The notes under the pieces: model-generated
Told to the model about the DNA's origin: nothing
Database searches by the model: none
The model's input: the letters and a program-made list of their open reading frames with translations, nothing else
Shown: in pieces, positions 20,665 to 28,946 of the stretch
Layout: each line of letters starts with the position of its first letter
How positions within the stretch are numbered: the first letter of the stretch is position 1
From: Pseudomonadota bacterium
GTDB taxonomy: Bacteria > Myxococcota_A > Bradymonadia > UBA4248
Assembly: GCA_017441205.1 (NCBI GenBank)
Contig: JAFRYG010000220.1
Location: forward strand, 1-39,499
Reading direction: 5' to 3'
Length of the DNA: 39,499 nt
Made by a program: the position numbers and the translations under genes

Positions 20665-20921
20665 CAGATACCTCCGTTGTGATGCTGGAAAGTGAAAAAA
20701 TCGAGCAATTGTCTGTCAGTCAATATCATAATTCAAGAACAGGATTATTCTCCAATAAATAATTTGTTAAGATCGATTGTTCTGGCAGGGACTGACTCCG
20801 GAGTTTTCAGGGAATTTTCCGTATTGGGGCGCCGGTTGAATTTGAGGGGGAGTGGATGCGCGAACCTTCAGAACCAAAATAATTGCATGAATGGCTTTTG
20901 TTTGTGATAAAGATGCTGCGA

Positions 20922-20939
20922 CTGGCTCGGTTGAGCCAG
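20922..20939 (+). promoter_or_regulatory. inverted repeat in the leader of the NtrC-type regulator
   Basis: Arms CTGGCTC and GAGCCAG around GGTT lie 33 bases before the proposed start codon of the regulator. It could be an operator for autoregulation or an RNA hairpin. There is no further support. Confidence 0.3.
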
Positions 20940-20971
20940 ATAACTTATTACCATTTGGAAAAGGTGTTCCC

Positions 20972-22441
20972 ATGGCCAATGCCAATATTCTCGTTGTGGA
21001 TGATGAAAAGAATATCTGTCGGACTATCAGCATGGTTCTGCAGGGTGAGGATTACGAAGTCGATACGGCATCGAGTGCCGAGGAGGGGCTCGAGATGTTG
21101 GCGGAACGTTCGTACGATGTTCTGCTGCTCGATGTTCAGATGACGGGCATGACCGGCCTGGAGATGCTGGAACGCGTTCATCAGATGGATGGAGCGCCGG
21201 AAGTCGTGATGATGAGCGGCCATGCGATGCTGACGGATGCGGTCAATGCGACGCGTCTGGGGGCATTCGATTTCCTCGAAAAGCCGCTCGATCGCGAAAG
21301 GCTGCTGCTCGTGGTGCGCAATGCCGGCGAACGGCATTTTCTGGCACAAAAGGTCCAGAGCCTTGAGAATACGGATGCCCGATACTGCGGCATGATCGGG
21401 GAATCACCGGCGATGCAGCGGGTGCGCAAGGCTGTGGCAGTGGTTGCACCGACCAAAGGAAAGGTTCTCATTTTGGGAGAATCCGGCGTCGGCAAGGATC
21501 TTGTGGCTCGCTCCATACATGCCCTGAGCGATCGTGCAAAGCGTTCGTTTGTCAAAGTCAATTGTTCGGCGATTCCTTCCGAATTGATTGAGAGCGAGTT
21601 GTTTGGTCATGAAAAGGGATCGTTCACTGGTGCAGGCGCGAGCAAGAGAGGGTTGTTTGAGATGGCCGATGGCGGTACGATTTTCCTGGACGAAATCGGC
21701 GACATGTCACTTGCCGCGCAGGCCAAGGTTTTGCGCGTTCTCCAGAATGGTGAATTTACGCGCGTCGGCGGTGAGAAGCTCTCTTTTGTGGATGTGCGCG
21801 TGATCGCAGCGACGAACAAGGATTTGAAAAAAGCCGTTGCGGAAGGAACTTTCCGCGAAGACCTTTATTTCAGGCTCAATGTCGTTCCGATCGAAGTACC
21901 TCCGCTTCGCGAACGCCTTGAGGACATACCGCTGCTGGTCAATGCATTCCTTGCGCAAATTGGCGAGGAGTATGGTCGTACACCTCTTAAAGTGAGCGAC
22001 AAGGCCATGGAGACGCTGTGCAAATACACGTATCCCGGCAATATCCGTGAGCTTCGCAATCTGTGTGAACGCTTTGTGATCATGTGTCAGGACATCGTGA
22101 CAGCGGCAGATCTGCCTGAGGAAATCCAGGAAGAAGTCGAGAGCCAGTCACCCAAGCAGAGCATGCATGTTTTGCAGGCGATCGCCCCGGTTGAGCAGTC
22201 ATTGGGACAGCCATCGGGTGAGGATGATTATCTGGCCAACCTGGCCAAAGTTAAACCGGGCACAGTGACGCTTCGCGAATTCCGTGCAATGGCCGAACAT
22301 GCTTTCATCAAGGCGACGCTGGACATGACGGGGCAGAGTGTGTCCAAGGCTGCGGATATGCTCGGTATTGAGCGCACGAATCTGCACAAGAAGATTAAAA
22401 AATACGAATCACCGAACGGTGCCCTGGATGATGATGATTAA
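20972..22441 (+). CDS. NtrC/NtrX-type sigma-54-dependent response regulator
   Basis: A 489-residue two-component activator. An upstream in-frame extension of 27 codons lacks receiver similarity; ATG 20972 with AAGG upstream begins MANANILVVDDE. The receiver domain (about 1-120) has the acidic pair DDE, phospho-acceptor Asp in LLLDVQM, Ser in MMSGHA and Lys in EKPLD. The AAA+ domain (about 140-380) has Walker A GESGVGKD and Walker B GTIFLDEIGD. Its sensor/arginine region reads FREDLYFRLNV. The sigma-54 contact loop reads GSFTGA instead of the usual GAFTGA. The C-terminal Fis-type helix-turn-helix ends SKAADMLGIERTNLHKKIKKY, as in NtrX. No histidine kinase is adjacent, so it is an orphan here. 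It activates sigma-54 RNA polymerase; targets are unknown. Its stop codon overlaps the stop of the convergent permease gene. Confidence 0.92.
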   Translation: MANANILVVDDEKNICRTISMVLQGEDYEVDTASSAEEGLEMLAERSYDVLLLDVQMTGMTGLEMLERVHQMDGAPEVVMMSGHAMLTDAVNATRLGAFDFLEKPLDRERLLLVVRNAGERHFLAQKVQSLENTDARYCGMIGESPAMQRVRKAVAVVAPTKGKVLILGESGVGKDLVARSIHALSDRAKRSFVKVNCSAIPSELIESELFGHEKGSFTGAGASKRGLFEMADGGTIFLDEIGDMSLAAQAKVLRVLQNGEFTRVGGEKLSFVDVRVIAATNKDLKKAVAEGTFREDLYFRLNVVPIEVPPLRERLEDIPLLVNAFLAQIGEEYGRTPLKVSDKAMETLCKYTYPGNIRELRNLCERFVIMCQDIVTAADLPEEIQEEVESQSPKQSMHVLQAIAPVEQSLGQPSGEDDYLANLAKVKPGTVTLREFRAMAEHAFIKATLDMTGQSVSKAADMLGIERTNLHKKIKKYESPNGALDDDD

Positions 22442-23883
22442 TCGCCTCTGAATGCCTGTACCGGATCGAGATGAGCTGCGCGCCAGGCTGGCCTGGCGCA
22501 GCCGATAAGGCAAAAGAGAATACCGCATGCGATGGCGCCCGCGACGAGCGATGGAGAGATCTCGAAGAAACTGTCTGTGCGGATGGGCATATCGGGAACG
22601 AGAGCGGCGATGCCCCAATCGACGAGTTGAATGCCGAGGACTGCGAGGGTGATTCCCAGTACTGATCCCGCAATGCCGACGATCGTTCCTTCGAGCAGAA
22701 TCATTCTCGCAATGTGACTCCGCGATGCCCCAAGTGCCCGGAATATGCCGAGTTCGAGGCGTCTTTCGGCGATGATCATGAAAAATGTCTGAGTGATATT
22801 GATGGCACTGATGGTGACGATGAGCAGGCTGATGAGAGAAAACAGCAATGTCAATATCGAGATCATCATGCCGATGCGGTCGGCCTGGGCATGGCTGTCG
22901 TCGAGTTCAAATCCCAGTTCCCGGACTTTTCTGGCGATTTCGGCCACCGAACTGTTCGAATCGGCTTCGAGAACGATGGAGTGGTAGGTTCTGCTTTCGG
23001 TCTGCCCTGTAAAATAGGCATTAAACCTGCGAACGTAGGCAATGGGCATGGTAAAGCCAACGGGAATGGCTTTTGAAGACAGTCCGACGCACTGCATTTT
23101 TCGCATTTGCGGTTTGCCCTGTGCAGATTCGCCAAGGTACGAGTTGCCGAGTTCGACGTCAAAGATGAAGCCGACGAGAGCTTCTTCGGTCAGTTTGGGC
23201 AAACGGACGCCGCTGCCGCTCGAAAGAGCAGTCGTCAATCCCGTATTATAGACATTGAGCAGGGAGGGATTGACGATGATGGGAATGGGCATATCGCAGG
23301 TCTGGGTTTCGCGGACACAGTAGGTTGGTTCCGGGCACTGACGGATCATGCTGTCGGGATTGCAATGTTTTTTGCGACAAAATCCCTGGTCACAGAATTG
23401 CCCCGGCGGGCAGATATCCGTTTCGGACGGCAGACAGCTGATTTCGGCATCCCAGTCGCGAAAACGGGAAGGATCCTTGAGATCTGTTGCCAAATGGGGA
23501 GCAATGCCGTCGGCTATGACTTCAGCCCTGAAGTTTTTGCCGAGGACTTCCTTGCCTCCGGAAGCCCATGCCGGAAAAGTCCATTTCATTTTAGGATAGG
23601 CCGCTGTGACATGCGGGATCTGCGACAGTTTGTCGGCAGCATTTTCATTCAGCTTAATGATGGAAAATTTTGTCAGTCCAAAATCGTACATTCTGGGAAC
23701 AACTTCGATTTGGCGGATTGCAAACAAATCTTCCAGCACAACGCGCTTGACACCATTGCCCAGAGCGATGAAGAACACGAGTGCAGCAATGCCGACGATG
23801 AGTCCGATGGATGAAATCATCAGCGTATGGCGATTGCGTTTGAGATTTTGTTTTACAAGGTGAGTTATGCCCATAATGCCCAT
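22438..23883 (-). CDS. MacB/FtsX-family ABC transporter permease with cysteine-rich insert
   Basis: A 481-residue inner-membrane permease. It has a first membrane helix at about 21-43 (SIGLIVGIAALVFFIALG), a large periplasmic MacB-type core, then three C-terminal helices of the FtsX domain. These include the typical ERRLELGIFRALGASRSHI coupling segment and the end DPVQAFRGD. Such proteins pair with an ATPase for lipoprotein release or macrolide/peptide efflux by mechanotransmission, but no ATPase gene is next to it. Residues about 150-197 of the periplasmic part contain a dense cysteine cluster (ETDICPPGQFCDQGFC, then KKHC, RQCPEPTYC and TQTC) that is foreign to MacB. Starts at 23883 or 23874 are both possible and lack a strong ribosome site. 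The start region overlaps that of the divergent aminotransferase gene. Confidence 0.88.
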   Translation of the reverse strand: MGIMGITHLVKQNLKRNRHTLMISSIGLIVGIAALVFFIALGNGVKRVVLEDLFAIRQIEVVPRMYDFGLTKFSIIKLNENAADKLSQIPHVTAAYPKMKWTFPAWASGGKEVLGKNFRAEVIADGIAPHLATDLKDPSRFRDWDAEISCLPSETDICPPGQFCDQGFCRKKHCNPDSMIRQCPEPTYCVRETQTCDMPIPIIVNPSLLNVYNTGLTTALSSGSGVRLPKLTEEALVGFIFDVELGNSYLGESAQGKPQMRKMQCVGLSSKAIPVGFTMPIAYVRRFNAYFTGQTESRTYHSIVLEADSNSSVAEIARKVRELGFELDDSHAQADRIGMMISILTLLFSLISLLIVTISAINITQTFFMIIAERRLELGIFRALGASRSHIARMILLEGTIVGIAGSVLGITLAVLGIQLVDWGIAALVPDMPIRTDSFFEISPSLVAGAIACGILFCLIGCARPAWRAAHLDPVQAFRGD

Positions 23884-25072
23884 TTTTCAACATAGCCGAA
23901 CGCCATCATTGGATGACCTCGAAGCAAACGCGTGTCATGCCGCATGGGAATCATTTTGTCAATGCGGTGAACGAGGCTTCGATTTATCGGGGAGCAATCC
24001 GACATGCGTGGGATTGCCATCCATTGCGCTGGACAAAGAACTTTGTGCAGACGCAGTGAGTGCCGGTTACCGTGCATCCGCGCAGGGGCTTCAGATAACC
24101 CGCGAAGCTATCGCATCATTTTATCATCATCCTCGCGTGAGTGCAGATATTATTCAGCTGTTTGCCTCGACGAGCGAAGCAATTGGTGCGCTGCTCAAAT
24201 TGCTGTGTGCCCCCGGGGACGAAGTCGTCACCTGCGAACCGACGTATCCGCTGCTCGATTGTCTGACTTCGCTCGAAAGCGTGAATCTGCGCAAAATTCA
24301 GCTTCAGGATTGCGCCGGGATTTGGGCCATCGACTTCTGGGCGCTCGAACAGGTCTGCAATGAAAAAACGCGCGCAATACTCGCCGTTAGTCCCAACAAC
24401 CCCACGGGTCACCTCATACCATGCGATGAAATCGACAAACTCGCCGGATTTTGCGCAGAGCATCATATCGCGCTCATCGTGGACGAAGTCTTTGCCTGTT
24501 ATCGCCTGGATGAAGATGCCGGGGGATATCAGCAGCCGGCCTGCGCGCGTTTTGATGAGGGACTGGTGATCAGTCTGAGCGGTTTGTCGAAGGTCTGCGG
24601 ATTGCCGCAGCACAAACTCGGATGGGGGGTATTCTGCGGCGAACCGCAGATCGTCCGCGAAGCCATGCAGCGTCTGAGTTTTATCACGGATTCGACGCTG
24701 AGCGTATCGGGGTGGGTGCAGCGGATGGCACCGTATTTTCTGGAACACCGGAGGGATTTTTCCGATCCCTGCAATGCGAGGATTCGCGAGAATTACAGGG
24801 AATTGCATCACTATGCCCGGACGCATGAGGTCCAGTGGACTGTGGACAAAGCCGATGGCGGATGGAGCGCATGCGTCCGCCTTCCCGGTTGGGCCGATGA
24901 TGAAGAGGTTGCCGTGAAACTGGCCGAACGCGGCGTTCGGGTGTTTCCCGGATTATTCTTTGGTTATCGTCCCAATCAGCCCACACTCGTCATCAGTCTG
25001 ATTACGCCTCCGGATATCTTCAGGGATGGCATCGAACGGATGGCAGATGTTCTGCATGAGTTGTTGAATTAA
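23867..25072 (+). CDS. PLP-dependent class I/II aminotransferase
   Basis: A 401-residue cytosolic fold-type I enzyme. Visible hallmarks are the substrate/PLP segment ASTSEAIGALLKLL, EPTYPLLD, SPNNPTGH (Asn contacting PLP), and IVDEVFACYR (Asp to the pyridine nitrogen). SLSGLSKVCGLPQHKLGW contains the Schiff-base Lys. A late basic segment, GYRPNQPTLVIS, probably binds the substrate carboxylate. Length and order fit the aspartate-aminotransferase family; the specific amino acid cannot be told. The ATG at 23867 has AAGGTGAG just upstream, better placed than for the ATG at 23876. The first codons overlap the start of the permease on the other strand, so its promoter must lie inside that gene. A hairpin at 25090-25115 closes the unit. 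Confidence 0.9.
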   Translation: MPIMPIFQHSRTPSLDDLEANACHAAWESFCQCGERGFDLSGSNPTCVGLPSIALDKELCADAVSAGYRASAQGLQITREAIASFYHHPRVSADIIQLFASTSEAIGALLKLLCAPGDEVVTCEPTYPLLDCLTSLESVNLRKIQLQDCAGIWAIDFWALEQVCNEKTRAILAVSPNNPTGHLIPCDEIDKLAGFCAEHHIALIVDEVFACYRLDEDAGGYQQPACARFDEGLVISLSGLSKVCGLPQHKLGWGVFCGEPQIVREAMQRLSFITDSTLSVSGWVQRMAPYFLEHRRDFSDPCNARIRENYRELHHYARTHEVQWTVDKADGGWSACVRLPGWADDEEVAVKLAERGVRVFPGLFFGYRPNQPTLVISLITPPDIFRDGIERMADVLHELLN

Positions 25073-25089
25073 TATATATTTTTCCGCAA

Positions 25090-25115
25090 TTCTGCCATGC
25101 TGCAGCATGGCAGAA
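25090..25115. terminator. bidirectional hairpin between convergent genes
   Basis: Perfect 11-base arms TTCTGCCATGC and GCATGGCAGAA around TGCA, midway between the stops of the aminotransferase and the Cys-repeat lipoprotein. Neither side has a strong T run, so efficiency is uncertain. Confidence 0.5.
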
Positions 25116-25139
25116 GAGATACATCTGTGTGAATAGATT

Positions 25140-28100
25140 TTAATTCACCGGGCCACAGGAAGCTTCTTTGTCCAGTTTGCAGTTCGGAGTGCATGTGGGA
25201 TTGTTGCATGAATAACCGCTATGATAGTGACTGCATAAGGTGCCGCAATCCTTAAAATCTTTGCCATCGCATTCTTCACCATCATCGACGACACCATTGC
25301 CGCATTTCGTGCAAACATAGTTGGTCCTTGGTTCGCATGACGGACTGTAGCACTTCGGCCACTTGTCGCCGGCGATTTGTTCTTCGACACTGGGAAGAAG
25401 CAGCATGCCTGATGCCTGACAGTACTGTTTGAGCTCATCGAGGGAACGATACGTATCGACTGAATTGATGATGTCACAGATTTCATCTTTATCAAGGACG
25501 CCATTGCCGCATGTCGTACAGCTCTTTTCGATGTCCAGCTTGCATTGATCGGTACAATACCAATCTTCTGCTTTGCCGTACTGCGGATAAAAACTCAGGT
25601 TGGCTACGAGCGACGGATCGGCAGCCTGACATGCTTTCGTAAACAATTCTGCATCATAGGGCGAATAGTTCATCGCCACACCTGCTGTGACATCGCAGTC
25701 CTCGCCATTTTCCAGATCCAGTTTGCGGTCGCCGCAGCGCATTTCATCCAGAACATTCAGAGGACAGGAGAATTTGCCGAAATCATCCGAAAATTTCTTG
25801 AGAAGAGCATCGGATTCACTCGAAAGAAGTCTGATATAATTAATCCCTGAGTAGTCTTGTTTCAGATCGGATGAAAATTCCAACAATTCTGAAGAATACA
25901 GCTCGCTTGCCAAATAATTGCAGTTCCGGATGCGTCTGATGATGTTGTCTTCCCCTTCGAGCAGGAAGGTCATGGTAAGGGAGTCGCCGGTGATGGGCTT
26001 TGTCTCGTCAGTGATATCGCTTTCAGCAAAGACCGGAACATTTTCATCGCAGTAGATGGCAACGGCCCTGTGCAATGCTGCCATCTGTGCAAGGTTTACT
26101 TTATCATCCGGAATATAGATATCGCAGGGAAGCTTGATGGGCGGTACCGCGTCGTTGGGCATTGCTTCGATCGCTTTTTTGGTGGATTCAGAGCATATCG
26201 TCCAGACATGGAACGGTTCGATCTCCGGAATATTTATCTTTTCGATGGGATAATGTCTGTTGTATGGATACTTTTTCTTTGTAATGTATAGAGCGCAGTG
26301 GCCGGGATCCTTGGTCAGACCTACGTTCATGAATTCAAGAGCAAAGATATTTTTATCATCTTCATGAGTTTCGACATCGGCCTGAGTCAGAATGGGTTTA
26401 AATACATTGCATTCAAATTTGCCCATATCATCCCAGAATAAGGCCGTTTCGTAGAATTTGTTGTCAAGTACTTCGCCGTCGTTTGTGGAATATGAACTGC
26501 CCATATTCGAAACCGGCAGCCAGGTTTCGATGCGTCTTTTGATATTGCATACCGGTGCGGTCTGATCGCATCTGCGCATAGCATTCGATATTTCATGGTG
26601 AGTATATTCCAGGTCGCCATCCTTGATGTATTCATTATAAGGCGTGAGGACTTCGATGGGCGTCACTTCGACAGGTGCGCTTTCGGATGGCTCTGCGATG
26701 TCACCGCATACGATGGCCAAAGCATCTCCCTGAGTTGCCGGTTCTCTCGAAGTGGAGATTTTGAGCGGCTGAAGCGTGTCGAGGATTTCGTCGCAGAACT
26801 GTTTTGAATATTCGTTGAGTGTATAATAAGCATTGTCCTTCGTATATTTCTTGAATCCGGCTGCACAGAGGACGATCGATTTGCCGGAAGGCATCGATTC
26901 GGGGAATGACCAGGCGCGCGAAGTCGCTTTATACACCGGTGTTTCGCCGTTGAATGTATAACTGACGTGATAGACGCCGCATTTGGAACCATCCGTACCA
27001 TCGCCGACATTCGTTATTTCATACAAAGACGTATCGTACACGCTGTATTTTCCTGATTCGCTGGTCTGCAGGCTCTCGCCTACGATAACAAACTGCGTAA
27101 ATATTGGTGAAATGGGATCATCGATGCAGGATTTTGTCGTATCGATGTGACACGTATCATCACAAGCGAGCGTTTCGGCATTGTGCTTGCCCTTGCCGCA
27201 TTCAAATTTCGTATCGAACTGCTCCTTGTCGCATTCTTCCTTATCATCGTTAATCACACCATCACCGCACTTAGGTGCAATGCAGGAATGTTCAATATCT
27301 ATTTCACATGTATCAGTACATTTAAGATCACTTGCAGTGAGGTAGTTTTCCGGGCAGCTGACATCTGCATTCCACTCGAATTTGTTCAAATCGCATTCTT
27401 CACCGTCATCCAGTGTGCCATTGCCGCATTTTGGGGTGCAGGACTGTTCAAGATCGATGGTGCATGATTCTGTACAGACGCGTTTTTGAGCAAACTCGAA
27501 TTTATCTGGACAGCTGACCTCCGGATTTTTATCGAATTCGTTCAAATCGCATTGTTCGCCTTCATCCAGCGTGCCATTGCCGCATTTGGGAGTGCAGGAT
27601 TGTTCAAGATCGATGGTGCAAGATTCTGTACAGACGCGTTTTTGAGCAAATTCGAATTTATCTGGACAGCTGACCTCCGCATTTTCATCGAATTCGTTCA
27701 AATCGCATTGTTCGCCTTCATCCAGCGTGCCATTGCCGCATTTGGGGGTGCAGGATTGCTCAAGATCGATGGTGCATGCATCGTTACAAACGAGGTTTTG
27801 CGCAGGTTCCGTACCCTCGGGGCAGGAAACATCGATATCATTTCGGAACTGTGATTTATCGCATTGTTCGCCGTCATCCAGTTTGTCGTCGCCGCATTTG
27901 GGGCCAGCCGCAACGCAGGATTTCTGCAGATCAATCGTGCATGTGCTGCTGCAGACGAGCGTTTGTGCGGGCGTTGTATTATCGGGGCAGTTGACGGCAT
28001 TATCCTGTCGGAACGATGTGTTGTCGCACTCTTCTCCGTCCTCCAGTATGTTATTGCCGCATCTGGCGATAATCGGTACGCAGGATTTATCGATATCGAG

Positions 28101-28307
28101 GGTGCATGTATCGGTGCAGAACAGCGTTTGTGCGGGCATCGTGTTTTCGGGACAGGTGATGGTGGATATATCAGGAAATGCTGTTGTGTCGCATTGTTCC
28201 TGATCATCGATGACGCCATTGCCGCATGCTTTGGAGTGGCTGGCATCATCTGAACATGCGCTGGTGAGTAAGGATAAAATGGCAGAAATAAAAATGTATT
28301 TTTTCAT
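25140..28307 (-). CDS. large Cys-repeat lipoprotein with unknown central domain
   Basis: A 1055-residue predicted surface lipoprotein. The start at 28307 (AAGGA upstream) yields a lipobox LLTSAC; the longer frame adds 11 residues without support. Residues about 25-390 hold seven repeats of about 50 residues, each CGNG-x-LD-x-GE-x-CD, an Asn/Glu-Phe segment, CP, then C-x3-C-x-ID-x4-SC. Three are nearly identical in DNA (period 156 bases). Residues about 400-860 form a domain I do not recognise, with scattered cysteines. Three more CG-repeat units follow (CGDRKLD, CGNGVLD, CGNGVVDDGEECDG), giving a stalk-domain-stalk plan. The pattern is related to, but distinct from, DUF4215. It is transcribed divergently from the fibro-slime genes. 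A cell-surface or adhesive role is inferred only. Confidence 0.75.
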   Translation of the reverse strand: MKKYIFISAILSLLTSACSDDASHSKACGNGVIDDQEQCDTTAFPDISTITCPENTMPAQTLFCTDTCTLDIDKSCVPIIARCGNNILEDGEECDNTSFRQDNAVNCPDNTTPAQTLVCSSTCTIDLQKSCVAAGPKCGDDKLDDGEQCDKSQFRNDIDVSCPEGTEPAQNLVCNDACTIDLEQSCTPKCGNGTLDEGEQCDLNEFDENAEVSCPDKFEFAQKRVCTESCTIDLEQSCTPKCGNGTLDEGEQCDLNEFDKNPEVSCPDKFEFAQKRVCTESCTIDLEQSCTPKCGNGTLDDGEECDLNKFEWNADVSCPENYLTASDLKCTDTCEIDIEHSCIAPKCGDGVINDDKEECDKEQFDTKFECGKGKHNAETLACDDTCHIDTTKSCIDDPISPIFTQFVIVGESLQTSESGKYSVYDTSLYEITNVGDGTDGSKCGVYHVSYTFNGETPVYKATSRAWSFPESMPSGKSIVLCAAGFKKYTKDNAYYTLNEYSKQFCDEILDTLQPLKISTSREPATQGDALAIVCGDIAEPSESAPVEVTPIEVLTPYNEYIKDGDLEYTHHEISNAMRRCDQTAPVCNIKRRIETWLPVSNMGSSYSTNDGEVLDNKFYETALFWDDMGKFECNVFKPILTQADVETHEDDKNIFALEFMNVGLTKDPGHCALYITKKKYPYNRHYPIEKINIPEIEPFHVWTICSESTKKAIEAMPNDAVPPIKLPCDIYIPDDKVNLAQMAALHRAVAIYCDENVPVFAESDITDETKPITGDSLTMTFLLEGEDNIIRRIRNCNYLASELYSSELLEFSSDLKQDYSGINYIRLLSSESDALLKKFSDDFGKFSCPLNVLDEMRCGDRKLDLENGEDCDVTAGVAMNYSPYDAELFTKACQAADPSLVANLSFYPQYGKAEDWYCTDQCKLDIEKSCTTCGNGVLDKDEICDIINSVDTYRSLDELKQYCQASGMLLLPSVEEQIAGDKWPKCYSPSCEPRTNYVCTKCGNGVVDDGEECDGKDFKDCGTLCSHYHSGYSCNNPTCTPNCKLDKEASCGPVN
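27415..27775 (-). repeat. tandem 156-base coding repeat
   Basis: Units begin at 27415, 27571 and 27727 (GTGCCATTGCCGCATT). The first two full units are nearly identical at the DNA level and encode 52-residue Cys repeats. The third is partial before diverging. The near identity points to recent duplication or gene conversion. Confidence 0.8.
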
Positions 28308-28495
28308 GTTTTTCCTTGGTTTTAGGGAATAATTTTGCATTTAATAGCAAAGAAAAGCCGATCAATTATAGAAGTTTTCGGCATGTATGGCAAGTTAATA
28401 CGAAAATCTAAAAAGGTTGACGAATTTAATTCTAAAGTTCGTGGATATATTTTTGTGGCATGCCTTTGCGCTGCATGCGCATGCGGCATGCACTT

Positions 28496-28583
28496 GCGGC
28501 TATTTGCGCTTTGGTCTGGGAGTTCATCCGGTACGATGCCTGCACAGATAATGTGTTGTCATCAATGCGCGCAAATACGCCGC
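28496..28583 (-). repeat. bulged-G hairpin H with a long loop
   Basis: Outer arms GCGGC (28496-28500) and GCCGC (28579-28583) and inner arms TATTTGCGC (28501-28509) and GCGCAAATA (28569-28577) pair perfectly except for one unpaired C at 28578. This equals the unpaired G of the family when read on the minus strand. The loop is about 59 bases, far longer than in the other copies, and may hold an insertion. It lies in the 28308-28946 gap between divergent lipoprotein genes. Confidence 0.6.
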
Positions 28584-28636
28584 TTTGCCGCTGCTTTTGC
28601 TGCGCAATACGCATCGGCTGGGATATGTTGGGAGCT

Positions 28637-28798
28637 TGTAATTCATAATGCATAATGCATAATTCGTAATGCATAATGAATAATGAATGTTGTTAGAGAC
28701 GTGTCGCGACACGTCTGTACTGAATGATTATTGGGTTAATGCGTAATGGGTAATGCGTAATGAATAGTTAGAGACGTGTCGCGACACGTCTGTACTGA
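28637..28798. repeat. AT-rich heptamer tracts alternating with a duplicated palindrome
   Basis: About seven degenerate 7-base units related to CATAATG (28637-28689) are followed by a 31-base repeat (28693-28723). That repeat contains the 20-base palindrome with half AGACGTGTCG. A second run of heptamers (GCGTAAT, GGGTAAT, 28734-28766) precedes an identical second copy of the 31-mer (28768-28798). The period is 75 bases. Similar heptamer-plus-hairpin pairs are known from cyanobacteria and other phyla; a relationship is not established. Confidence 0.8.
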
Positions 28799-28946
28799 TA
28801 ATAATTTGATTAAATGATTGCGTATCAGTTGTAGGATACAAAACATACGTTGCATTTAAAGCATTGAATATTCTATAATAAAATGTGTTTTTGTGCACGC
28901 TTCGATGTGAAAATCGGTGTGGAATAATGATAGTTCGGAGGTCGTT

